From: an uncultured Collinsella sp.
Lineage (GTDB): Bacteria > Actinomycetota > Coriobacteriia > Coriobacteriales > Coriobacteriaceae
DNA length: 64,000 bases
Direction: 5' to 3'
Assembly: GCA_934647195.1 (NCBI GenBank)
Contig: CAKUFD010000004.1
Span: 1 to 64,000, forward strand
Shown here piece by piece: positions 40,483 to 47,677 of the stretch. Made by a program: the position numbers and the translations under genes. Below the pieces are notes generated by a model, which worked only from the letters and a program-made list of their open reading frames with translations, did not search any database and had not been told where the DNA came from. Numbering within the stretch: the first letter of the stretch is position 1; each line of letters starts with the position of its first letter.

Positions 40483-40487
40483 AGGAT

Positions 40488-41246
40488 ATGAGACAGATTG
40501 ACTGGGCGAGCGTCGAGGAGTTCCCTCCCGCTTCATGGAATGAATCGCACCGCAGGGTCCAGAACGTGTATTGCGATGAGAGCAGGGTCACCTCAGACCG
40601 CAGTGATGAGTTCATGGTCGTCGGGGCGGTCATGTGCCCCGCCGATAAGAAGGCAGATGTGGTCAGGAGGCTCGACGGGCTACGGTTGCTTTATAACGTC
40701 CACGGCGAGTTCGGCTGGAAGACGGTGTGTAAATCGAGGCTTTCGTTCTTTGAGGCTATCGTCGATATGTTCTTCAGTGACCCTGATCTGAAGTTTCGCT
40801 GCGTTGTGGTAAGCAGAACCAGGACCGACTTTGAAGATGACGAGGAGCGGTTTCAGAAAATCTATTATCAGGTTTTCGCCAGATGGCTTGATGCCCAGGG
40901 CGAGTATCGGGTGTTCTTGGACTACAGGGTGGACAGGCGTGACAGGGTTCGCACCCTGAGGCGATGCCTGATAAATACCCGGCAATTCGGTAATGCCGTG
41001 AAGTTCGTTGAGGAGGTCGAGTCGAAGGAGTGCGACTTGGTGCAGGTTGCCGACCTCCTTATGGGGGCCGTCGGCTACGCTTGGAACGGCAGGGACGATA
41101 TGGAGGGCGCAAGTGAGGCGAAACGGGCTGTATGTAGGGCGATGTGCTCAAATCTTGGTATCCGTTCGCTTGGGCATTACGCGACCGGCCCCGGCGAGCC
41201 AAAGTTTAACGTCTTCCACTTTCTCGGCAGGAACAACATGTGGTGA
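40488..41246 (+). CDS. DUF3800 protein
   Basis: The 252-aa product starts [20 protein letters not shown], 5 bp after the repressor stop. DUF3800 hallmarks: YCDES (Asp30-Glu31), [13 protein letters not shown] (Asp145), and [13 protein letters not shown] (Asp189), an RNase H-like acidic set. The family is common in mobile elements and defence islands; biochemical role is unsettled. Its stop overlaps the ATG of the next gene, and both are likely co-transcribed with the repressor in the lysogen. Confidence 0.85.
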   Translation: MRQIDWASVEEFPPASWNESHRRVQNVYCDESRVTSDRSDEFMVVGAVMCPADKKADVVRRLDGLRLLYNVHGEFGWKTVCKSRLSFFEAIVDMFFSDPDLKFRCVVVSRTRTDFEDDEERFQKIYYQVFARWLDAQGEYRVFLDYRVDRRDRVRTLRRCLINTRQFGNAVKFVEEVESKECDLVQVADLLMGAVGYAWNGRDDMEGASEAKRAVCRAMCSNLGIRSLGHYATGPGEPKFNVFHFLGRNNMW

Positions 41247-41746
41247 TGTGGATGGCGTACGCGATTGATTGCGACGGTCATCTTGACCTCTCTCCGTGCT
41301 ATAGAGGCATGGGATGCGACATGATGCTTGCTTCCGAGATATCACACGAGTACTTCTTCTCTGAGCTTCAGGGTCTCATCGCATGGGATGGTGTACCTAT
41401 CAAGGGGCTAGAGTATGAGGGCACATGGGTGAAACTCGTGGCGCGACATAAGGCAAGGAGAAAGCCGTTCAACCCAGTTTGCGACCTCGACCTTAACCGA
41501 GTCGTGCGGCTTCCGGTGTTGAAGCGCGCACTCACCGGTATGGAGCGTGCTGACGTATACCGTCAGAACTACAAGGGAGATGAGTCGGCGATACAGGTTC
41601 TTGTTTCTGGAGCTGATAGAGATTATGTCGTTGTGCTTGGTATTGTAAAGGGGCTCTACGTTGTGCGCTCTGCGTATCTGGGCGACGAGGGGACTACGCG
41701 CAAAATCGTAGAGAGGGGACGCCTAGTTGGTCAGATTAGGCCGTGA
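41246..41746 (+). CDS. possible BECR-fold nuclease coupled to DUF3800
   Basis: The 166-aa product starts [20 protein letters not shown]. The C-terminal part shows WVKLVARHKARRKPFNP, LNRVVRLPVLKRAL, AIQVLVSGADRDYVVVLG and KGLYVVRSAYLG, a layout reminiscent of phage BECR-type (barnase-EndoU-colicin E5-RelE) domains: Trp/Arg block, RLP helix, VVVL strand, then V(R/T)(S/T)AY. This is fold-level pattern matching only. TGATG overlap with DUF3800 suggests a functional pair. Confidence 0.55.
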   Translation: MWMAYAIDCDGHLDLSPCYRGMGCDMMLASEISHEYFFSELQGLIAWDGVPIKGLEYEGTWVKLVARHKARRKPFNPVCDLDLNRVVRLPVLKRALTGMERADVYRQNYKGDESAIQVLVSGADRDYVVVLGIVKGLYVVRSAYLGDEGTTRKIVERGRLVGQIRP

Positions 41747-41894
41747 GACACGAATGCCCCGGATTTCGGCTCCGAGGCAGGCCACGTCCAAAGCTATAAG
41801 CAAAGGGCTACTGACAATATACCCAACAGTGGACCTGCAGTCCATCGAACATATTATGGAGATTGACGAGCGGTGAATAGCGACAAACAAAAAT

Positions 41895-41937
41895 AGGCCC
41901 CGCGCATACGGGCGGCAACCCTGTGCGAGGCCATGAG
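41895..41937 (+). promoter_or_regulatory. structured leader hairpin, copy 1 (upstream of dinD)
   Basis: GGCCCCGCGCA (41896-41906) pairs with TGTGCGAGGCC (41922-41932) with a nested GGG/CCC stem. The 43-bp unit recurs with one change at 42917-42959 before the integrase. The rest of the 41747-42053 gap has no gene. Confidence 0.65.
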
Positions 41938-42053
41938 GATGCCCACCGCGTGAACGGAAGGCGGCGGTCAGGACGAGGCGGTTGATGCTGGAGCGTTCAC
42001 CGGGGTGCCGTTGGATTACTCATTCGTTTTGTACAGAATTTGGAGGCTGATAG

Positions 42054-42908
42054 ATGGAGAGTGGCGAGATCGAGAGGCGCAGCTCGATGTTCGACGAGTA
42101 CGCGCACGATGATGATGGGGTCGAGTTCTGGTACGCGCGCGACCTCATGAAACCGCTGGGGTATGCGCAGTGGAGGAATTTCGAGGTCGCGATCAAACGC
42201 ACCATTGCTTCCATGGACTCGGCCGAAACCCCTGTTCAGGACCATTTTGCCGAGGTGCGCAAAATGGTCCGGCTCGGGTCTGGGGCGGAGCGCGAGGTGA
42301 CCGACTACAAGCTGACGCGCTACGCCTGCTACCTCATCGCGATGAATGGCGACACGCGCAAGCAGGAGATAGCCTTCGCGCAGGCATACTTCGCCGTGCA
42401 GACGCGCAAGCAGGAGGTTATAGAGCGGAAAATCGCCGAGATACAGCGCGTGCAGTCAAGGAGGGCGCTCGCTGAATCGGAGAAGCAGCTGTCCGCCATC
42501 GTGTACGAGCGCGGCATGAGCGACCGGGGGTTCGGGATAATGAGGTCGCGCGGGGACGCCGCCCTGTTCGGCGGGCTCACGACGGCCGACATGAAGGAAC
42601 ATCTCGGCGTGGCGAAGAGCAAGCCCTTGGCGGACAAGCTGGCCGATGTGGCGGTCAACGCGAAGGCGCTTGCGAACTCCATGACCTCCTACAACGTCGA
42701 GGACAAGGACCTCCACGGGGACACGCCCATCATCAACGAGCACGTCGGAAACAACCAGAGCGTCAGGAGCACGCTCGTCGAGCGCGGCATCTACCCAGAA
42801 AGCCTTCCGCCCGCCGAGGACACGAAGAAGCTCGAGCGGCGCCTGAAGGCAGACGAGCGGAAGCTCAAGAAGGGGTCGCAGAGATTCGGCGACGCCCCAA
42901 ACCCCTGA
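42054..42908 (+). CDS. dinD: DinD-like DNA-damage-inducible protein
   Basis: The 284-aa product contains FWYARDLMKPLGYAQWRNFE and KLTRYACYLIAMNGDTRKQE, diagnostic of DinD (274 aa in E. coli). A helical C-terminal half follows. Start after GGAGG. DinD inhibits RecA filament activity in E. coli; in a prophage it could modulate induction. Rightward, between the hairpin leader and the integrase. Confidence 0.88.
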   Translation: MESGEIERRSSMFDEYAHDDDGVEFWYARDLMKPLGYAQWRNFEVAIKRTIASMDSAETPVQDHFAEVRKMVRLGSGAEREVTDYKLTRYACYLIAMNGDTRKQEIAFAQAYFAVQTRKQEVIERKIAEIQRVQSRRALAESEKQLSAIVYERGMSDRGFGIMRSRGDAALFGGLTTADMKEHLGVAKSKPLADKLADVAVNAKALANSMTSYNVEDKDLHGDTPIINEHVGNNQSVRSTLVERGIYPESLPPAEDTKKLERRLKADERKLKKGSQRFGDAPNP

Positions 42909-42916
42909 TTGGCAGA

Positions 42917-42959
42917 AAGGCCCCGCGCATACGGGCGGCAACCCTGCGCGAGGCCATGA
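42917..42959 (+). promoter_or_regulatory. structured leader hairpin, copy 2 (upstream of integrase)
   Basis: Same 43-bp unit as 41895-41937 (one difference). Arms GGCCCCGCGCA (42918-42928) and TGCGCGAGGCC (42944-42954), with GGG/CCC inside. It lies between the dinD stop and the integrase start. No T-tract follows, so it is not a standard terminator. Confidence 0.65.
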
Positions 42960-43002
42960 GTCAAACCAACCGAATACACGGAAGGCAAGGTGATTGTACA
43001 TC

Positions 43003-44115
43003 ATGGCGGTCCGGAAGCTGAAGAGCGGCAAGTGGGCGGCCGACGTCACGGTCGGCGTCAAGTGGGACGGATCGCGCGACAGGCGCGTGGAGACGTACCC
43101 GACCAAGGGGCAGGCCCGCAAGGCGGAGACCCGCCTGCTCATGGAGAAGGAGCGACTGCGCGGGCGCGTCACGGCGCGCATCACGCTGGCGGAGTTCGTC
43201 GACGAGGTGTACTGGCCCCAGAAGGCGGGCCTGCGCGCGAACACGCGGCAGGGCTACGAGCGCGACCTGAGGCTGCGCATCCTGCCCGCGCTGGGCAACA
43301 TGGAGATCGAGCAGATAAACAAGCTGAACATACAGCGCATGATATCGGTGTGCCCCACGCGCAAGACGGCGACCAACGCCCGCGAGACGCTGTCCTCGGT
43401 GCTGGGGTGCGCCGTCGAGATGGGCATGATTCCCGTGAACCCCGCGTCGTTCCGCTACACGTACCCCGGCGACGGCGCGGCCGACCCCGAGCGCGGCGGC
43501 GTGTGGCTCACCACCTTCGCCGAGCACATGCGCCTGCTGGGCCTCCTGCGCGAGACGCAGCCGGGCTCGTGCGTCGAGCGCATCTGCGTGATCGGGCTGT
43601 GCGAGGGGCTGCGCAAGGGCGAGGTGCTCGCCCTGCGCTGGGAGGACGTCGACCTCGCGCGGCGCGAGCTCACGGTGCGCGGGACCTACACCCAGGGCAT
43701 CGGCGGCGCCCACGAGACCGGCCCGAAGAACCGCAACGCCCGGCGCACCATCCCGCTGCGCGCCTACGCGGCGGAGCGCATGGCGGCGTGGGGGCCAGGC
43801 GAGGGGCCGATCGTCTCCGGGACGGGCGGCGGGCTGCTGAGCCCCGTCACGGCGGGGGAGCGCATGCGCCGCTTCACGGCGGGGAGCTACCCCGACGGGG
43901 AGCCGCTGCCGCGCGTGACCATGGCGAGCCTGCGCCACAGCTTCGCGACGGCGTGCGTGAACGAGGGCATGGAGGTCTCCAAGCTGTCGCGCATCATGGG
44001 GCACGCGGACATCAAGACCACGATGCGCTACTACGTGCGCCAGAAGCTCGGCGACCTCAAGGCGGCGGTCGACGCCATGGACGGTGCGCGCGATAAAACC
44101 GACAAGTCTTTATAA
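43003..44115 (+). CDS. int: tyrosine recombinase, phage integrase
   Basis: The 370-aa product has an N-terminal arm-binding domain (MAVRKLKSGKWAADVTVGVK), SAM-like core-binding domain (~60-145) and catalytic domain with Arg204 (CEGLRKGEVLALRW), Lys242, LRHSF (Arg311; the first His of HxLRH is Ala308), His334 (MGHADIKTT) and Tyr343. It integrates into tRNA-Ser(GCT). ATG 43003 was chosen; TTG 42994 with GGAAGG upstream is an alternative. Confidence 0.93.
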   Translation: MAVRKLKSGKWAADVTVGVKWDGSRDRRVETYPTKGQARKAETRLLMEKERLRGRVTARITLAEFVDEVYWPQKAGLRANTRQGYERDLRLRILPALGNMEIEQINKLNIQRMISVCPTRKTATNARETLSSVLGCAVEMGMIPVNPASFRYTYPGDGAADPERGGVWLTTFAEHMRLLGLLRETQPGSCVERICVIGLCEGLRKGEVLALRWEDVDLARRELTVRGTYTQGIGGAHETGPKNRNARRTIPLRAYAAERMAAWGPGEGPIVSGTGGGLLSPVTAGERMRRFTAGSYPDGEPLPRVTMASLRHSFATACVNEGMEVSKLSRIMGHADIKTTMRYYVRQKLGDLKAAVDAMDGARDKTDKSL

Positions 44116-44149
44116 TTATGTTGCATTTTATTGGCAAGTGTTTATAATT
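44103..44149 (+). promoter_or_regulatory. hicAB promoter with duplicated operator-like repeat
   Basis: TTGCAT (44121-44126), 16-bp spacer, TATAAT (44143-44148). A 15-bp direct repeat CAAGT(C/G)TTTATAATT occurs at 44103-44117 and 44135-44149, one copy over the -10 and one upstream overlapping the integrase stop; it could bind the HicB complex. Confidence 0.6.
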
Positions 44150-44169
44150 TATAGGCGAAGGGAGGAACG

Positions 44170-44358
44170 ATGCCCACGGAACAGGAAGTCAGGCACGTGC
44201 TCAAGCGCCTGAAAAAGGAGGGATGGGAGCTCGAGAGCGGAAAGGGGAGCCACGTGGTCGCCAGGAAAGACGGCAAGATGGTGACGGTACCCACTGCAAA
44301 GCGCGAGATACCCATCGGGACGTACAGGAACATAGCCAAGGGCGCGGGCTGGAAGTAG
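44170..44358 (+). CDS. hicA: HicA toxin (mRNA interferase)
   Basis: The 62-aa dsRBD-like protein shows the family signature with catalytic His28 in GSHVV and the block MVTVPTAKREIPIGTYRNIA. Shine-Dalgarno GGGAGG. HicA cleaves mRNA; the downstream HicB neutralises it. Near the phage right end it may stabilise the prophage. Confidence 0.93.
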   Translation: MPTEQEVRHVLKRLKKEGWELESGKGSHVVARKDGKMVTVPTAKREIPIGTYRNIAKGAGWK

Positions 44359-44387
44359 GCCCGCCCCGAAAGGGGCATCGAACAGAT

Positions 44388-44837
44388 ATGGGAAAGTACA
44401 TCTACCAGGTGCTGCTGACGCCCGAGGAAGATGGCGGGTACAGCGTCGAGGTCCCGGACCTGCCCGGGTGCTTCACCTACGGGGACACCTACGAGGAGGC
44501 CGCGCTCATGGCGGCTGACGCGGCGCGGACCTATGTCGCGTCGCTCCTGAAGCACGGCGACGAGGTTCCCGCACCGACCGTGCGCGACGCGGGCGGCCAG
44601 ACCCTCATGGTGTTCTTCGAGGCGGAGGAGAGCTACATCGTGGACGGCGAAACGGTCTCGGCCGCCAAGGCGTCCCGCATGCTCGGGGTGAGCGCCGGGC
44701 GCGTGACGCACATGCTCGACTCGGGCATCCTGGACGGGTTTCGCAGGGGCCGCAGGACGTACGTCTCCGTGAAGTCCATCGAGAAAAGGCTGGCATCCAA
44801 CCCCGGCGCAGGGAGGCCCAAGGCGGCCGTCGCATAG
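44388..44837 (+). CDS. hicB: HicB antitoxin
   Basis: The 149-aa product starts MGKYIYQVLLTPEEDGGYSV (RNase H-like fold: GYSVEVPDLPGCFTYGDTYE) and ends with a DNA-binding-like domain (ASRMLGVSAGRVTHMLDSGI, HTH) and a basic tail. It binds HicA and likely the operator at 44103-44149. A longer upstream frame is out of family. Confidence 0.92.
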   Translation: MGKYIYQVLLTPEEDGGYSVEVPDLPGCFTYGDTYEEAALMAADAARTYVASLLKHGDEVPAPTVRDAGGQTLMVFFEAEESYIVDGETVSAAKASRMLGVSAGRVTHMLDSGILDGFRRGRRTYVSVKSIEKRLASNPGAGRPKAAVA

Positions 44838-44853
44838 CACGCAATCGGCCGTG

Positions 44854-44872
44854 TTTGGCAATCGATGGCAAT
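44854..44872. promoter_or_regulatory. integrase arm-type sites, attR side
   Basis: TTTGGCAAT (44854) and ATGGCAAT (44865); their GGCAA cores start 10 bp apart (44857, 44867), matching the motif and period at 9361-9398. Confidence 0.65.
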
Positions 44873-44909
44873 CGTTTTAGATGTAACCGCAGGTAGACGG
44901 CTTGTCATA

Positions 44910-44941
44910 CTGGGGTTCGAATCCCCAGCTCTCCGCCAGTT
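44910..44941. other. attR core (32 bp)
   Basis: Identical to 9251-9282; a tRNA-Ser 3' remnant marking the right prophage boundary. The displaced host terminator follows at 44949. Confidence 0.93.
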
Positions 44942-45035
44942 TGACTTGGAAAGGACGTCCACCCGGGCGTCCTTTTTCCGTTTTGAAGGAGACAGGGGAT
45001 TCGAACCCGAGAGAGTGCGGAGCTGAGGCAACGCG
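44919..45035 (+). repeat. 117-bp direct repeat, copy 1
   Basis: Starts inside the attR core and contains the tRNA-Ser terminator plus a GATTCGAACCC-type tRNA-like segment. Repeated at 45105-45221. Confidence 0.85.
44949..44977 (+). terminator. original tRNA-Ser terminator (copy 1)
   Basis: AAGGACG (44951-44957) pairs with CGTCCTT (44968-44974), followed by TTT. Confidence 0.75.
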
Positions 45036-45104
45036 TAAGCGTTGTCCAGCGCAGCACGCAAGGCGCGCGAGCGCCGCAGCGGTGCGGCATGCGCATGCAT
45101 GCCG

Positions 45105-45221
45105 GAATCCCCAGCTCTCCGCCAGTTTGACTTGGAAAGGACGTCCACCCGGGCGTCCTTTTTCCGTTTTGAAGGAGACAGGGGATTCGAACCCGAGAGA
45201 GTGCGGAGCTGAGGCAACGCG
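45105..45221 (+). repeat. 117-bp direct repeat, copy 2, carrying a third partial att core
   Basis: Matches 44919-45035 over 117 bp and so contains 23 bp of the att core again (45105-45127). The 69 bp between copies (45036-45104) is GC-rich with a near-palindrome GGCATGCGCATGCATGCC. Confidence 0.85.
45135..45163 (+). terminator. terminator in repeat copy 2
   Basis: Same AAGGACG/CGTCCTT stem and T-run as 44949-44977. Confidence 0.65.
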
Positions 45222-45229
45222 CCCGTTTG

Positions 45230-46210
45230 CTACGATGCAATGACGATATCGTCGCGATGCGCTCGGATGGCATCCCAGGAAAACAGCTCGACCAACTCTG
45301 CCGCGCTGCGTGGCTCGGCGTTCGGAGCGATGCCGGCGAGGTGCGCGATATATCCCAAAAGCGCCTCAGGCGAGCCAAATCGATCGCGAAGCTCATCCAT
45401 GCCGCAGTCGTGGTCGCGCTTGGAAAGGCGACGCCCGTCGGCGGCGACGAGCAGCGGCACGTGGGCATAGTGCGGGTGAGGATAGCCCAGTAGATTCTGC
45501 AGATACATCTGGCGTGGAGTAGAAGAGAGCAAGTCGTTTCCACGCACAACCTCGGTGACGCCCATGGCGGCATCGTCTACTACAACGGCAAGCTGGTAAG
45601 CAAATACGCCGTCGCTGCGTCGGATGAGAAAATCGCCGCATTCGGAAGCAAGCGCCTCGCACTGCGCGCCGTAAACACGATCGACAAACTCGACAACATC
45701 GGAATAGTCGTCTACTCCGGGGACGCGCAGGCGTGTCGCCGGTGGCCGCATGGCTGCGCGCCGCGCCACCTCATCAGGCGAGAGGTCGCGGCATGTGCCT
45801 GCATAGATGGGGGTGCCATCGCTCGCATGCGGAGCGCTTGCCGCATGGAGCTCGGCCCTTGTGCAAAAACAGGGATACGTGAGGCCACGCGCGACAAGCC
45901 TCTCAAGGGCGTCTTCGTAAAGATCTGTGCGGTCTCGTTGATAGAAGGGACCCTCGTCCCAGTCCAGACCAAGCCAGCAGAGGTCCTCGATAAAAAGATC
46001 GGACCACAAGGGATTGTGGCAGCGGGCATCGAGATCCTCGATGCGCAAGATCATGCGTCCGCCCTGGCTGCGCACGGAGAGCCATGCCATGAGGGCCGAG
46101 AAGATATTGCCCAGATGCATGCGGCCGGAGGGCGACGGCGCAAAGCGCCCCACGACGGGGGTGTTGCGAGGTTCGCCTGCACAGTCGTTATGTCCTTCGT
46201 TGAATTCCAT
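45230..46210 (-). CDS. gluQ: glutamyl-Q tRNA(Asp) synthetase
   Basis: The 326-aa GluRS paralogue attaches glutamate to queuosine-34 of tRNA-Asp. It has the HIGH-like block RFAPSPSGRMHLGNI, a zinc site (CFCTRAEL ... YAGTCRD), RLSKRD as the KMSKS equivalent, and lacks the anticodon-binding domain (length typical). A TATACT hexamer lies only ~7 bp before ATG 46210, so translation may be leaderless. Confidence 0.9.
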   Translation of the reverse strand: MEFNEGHNDCAGEPRNTPVVGRFAPSPSGRMHLGNIFSALMAWLSVRSQGGRMILRIEDLDARCHNPLWSDLFIEDLCWLGLDWDEGPFYQRDRTDLYEDALERLVARGLTYPCFCTRAELHAASAPHASDGTPIYAGTCRDLSPDEVARRAAMRPPATRLRVPGVDDYSDVVEFVDRVYGAQCEALASECGDFLIRRSDGVFAYQLAVVVDDAAMGVTEVVRGNDLLSSTPRQMYLQNLLGYPHPHYAHVPLLVAADGRRLSKRDHDCGMDELRDRFGSPEALLGYIAHLAGIAPNAEPRSAAELVELFSWDAIRAHRDDIVIAS

Positions 46211-46363
46211 GCCGCTCAGTATAGAGGTTGAAGCGTGTTCGCGCTCGCTCGGCACCATTTGATGTCTCGATGCCGAGTTTGACTTTCGCTGCAATCCGGG
46301 TGAAAACGTGGCGGCACGTGCGGGTATACTGGGCTTTCGATGCTAAATGGAGGTGCATGCGCG

Positions 46364-47566
46364 ATGATAAACTGGCTGATACGTCGCTTGGTGGCGCAGC
46401 CGGAGGGCGAGCCTTTGGACGCTTCTGCGCGTACGCGTGCCGGACTGGCCGCAAGTGTCATTTGCATTTGCTGCAATGTCGTGTTGTGCGTGAGCAAGGG
46501 TATTATCGGATTGCTCACGGGCGCTGTGTCGCTTGTTGCGGATGCTATCAATAACCTGTCCGATGCTTCGAGCAATATCGTGAGCTTGCTGGGCTTTCGC
46601 TTGGCGGCGCGCCCTGCCGATGCGGGCCACCCCTATGGGCACGGGCGTTTTGAGTACCTGGCAGGCCTCAGCGTAGCCGTGATTGTGTGCGCCGTGGGCC
46701 TCAACTTGGTAATCGAATCGGTGAACAAGCTGCTCCATCCATCGCCTACCGAATACGGCGCGGCATCGATGGCGGTGCTCGTTCTTTCCATGCTGGTCAA
46801 AACGTGGATGACTCTGTTCAATAAGCGTCTAGGGCACCGCATTGACTCGGGGACGCTTCTTGCCACTTCCGTGGACTCTCGGAATGACGTCATCACCTCC
46901 GGCGCGGTCTTGGCCGCCGTGCTCATCTCCCGCGCCACGGGCATTGACCTCGATGGCTGGGCGGGATTGGGCGTGGGCCTTTTCGTGTGCGCCGGCGGCA
47001 TCGATTTGGTGCGCGACACGGCGAGTCCCCTTTTGGGTCAGGCCCCGGACGAGGGGCTTGTGGAGCGCATCCATGCCAAGATCATGTCGTATCCCGGGGT
47101 CCTGGGCACGCACGACCTCATGGTGCACGATTACGGCCCAGGCCGTCAGTTCGCAAGCGCGCATGTCGAGATGCCGGGCGAGCGCGACGCCTTTGCCAAC
47201 CATGAGGTGCTCGATACCATCGAGCACGATATCGAACGAGAGCTTGGCGTCGAAATAACTTTGCACTGCGATCCTGTTGTGACCGATGCTCCCGATGGCC
47301 TCGATTTGCGTTCGTGGCTCAACGACCACGTGGTGGATATCGACCCGCGACTTTCGGTCCACGATGTGCGACAAAAGCGTGGCTTTGTGGCGTTTGACCT
47401 GGTACGTCCCGCCGATTTTGACATGAATGACGATGAACTTCTTTCCCGCGTGAGCGCGCTTGTGGGCGAAAAATGCCCCGGTGTTCCCTGCGTGGTGACC
47501 TTCGATACCGGTTACGTCTCGCCGGTGAGCGACGGCAGCGTTTTGTCGGATGACGCGAAGGACTGA
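46364..47566 (+). CDS. cation diffusion facilitator family transporter
   Basis: The 400-aa membrane protein has about six transmembrane helices in residues ~20-215 and a CDF signature: SLVADAINNLSDASSNIVSL (TM2 metal-site Asp), HPYGHGRFEYLAG and, in TM5, SVDSRNDVITSGAVL. A cytoplasmic C-terminal domain follows. Likely exports Zn2+/Mn2+/Fe2+ in exchange for H+. ATG 46364 follows GGAGGT by 9 nt; ATG 46340 just after TATACT is an alternative leaderless start. Confidence 0.88.
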   Translation: MINWLIRRLVAQPEGEPLDASARTRAGLAASVICICCNVVLCVSKGIIGLLTGAVSLVADAINNLSDASSNIVSLLGFRLAARPADAGHPYGHGRFEYLAGLSVAVIVCAVGLNLVIESVNKLLHPSPTEYGAASMAVLVLSMLVKTWMTLFNKRLGHRIDSGTLLATSVDSRNDVITSGAVLAAVLISRATGIDLDGWAGLGVGLFVCAGGIDLVRDTASPLLGQAPDEGLVERIHAKIMSYPGVLGTHDLMVHDYGPGRQFASAHVEMPGERDAFANHEVLDTIEHDIERELGVEITLHCDPVVTDAPDGLDLRSWLNDHVVDIDPRLSVHDVRQKRGFVAFDLVRPADFDMNDDELLSRVSALVGEKCPGVPCVVTFDTGYVSPVSDGSVLSDDAKD

Positions 47567-47677
47567 CGCCTGGCCTTGCTGGAGGATATCTGCCTCGAAT
47601 GCAGGCGCGCACGGGCGCGAATCATCCTCATGCGGCTACAATAAGGGCCACGGATAACGCCGACGTTGGGATGTGCC

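Larger units (their letters stand above)
9251..44941. mobile_element. complete temperate siphovirus prophage (~35.7 kb) in tRNA-Ser
   Basis: Bounded by exact 32-bp att cores. It has an integrase, CI/Cro switch, recombination and replication genes, TerS/TerL/portal, HK97-fold capsid, tail genes with tape measure, endolysin and holin. No late gene is visibly broken, so it may be inducible. Late and early genes run leftward; lysogeny genes run rightward. Confidence 0.95.

Noticed and set aside
41847..41858. Possible LexA (SOS) box GAACATATTATG upstream of dinD
   Set aside because: Only the left half fits GAAC-N4-GTTC; right half is TATG. Too weak to claim SOS control.
44633..45573. Minus-strand frames with a repeated peptide near attR
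   Set aside because: Spurious translations of the duplicated tRNA-Ser 3' region and its terminator.
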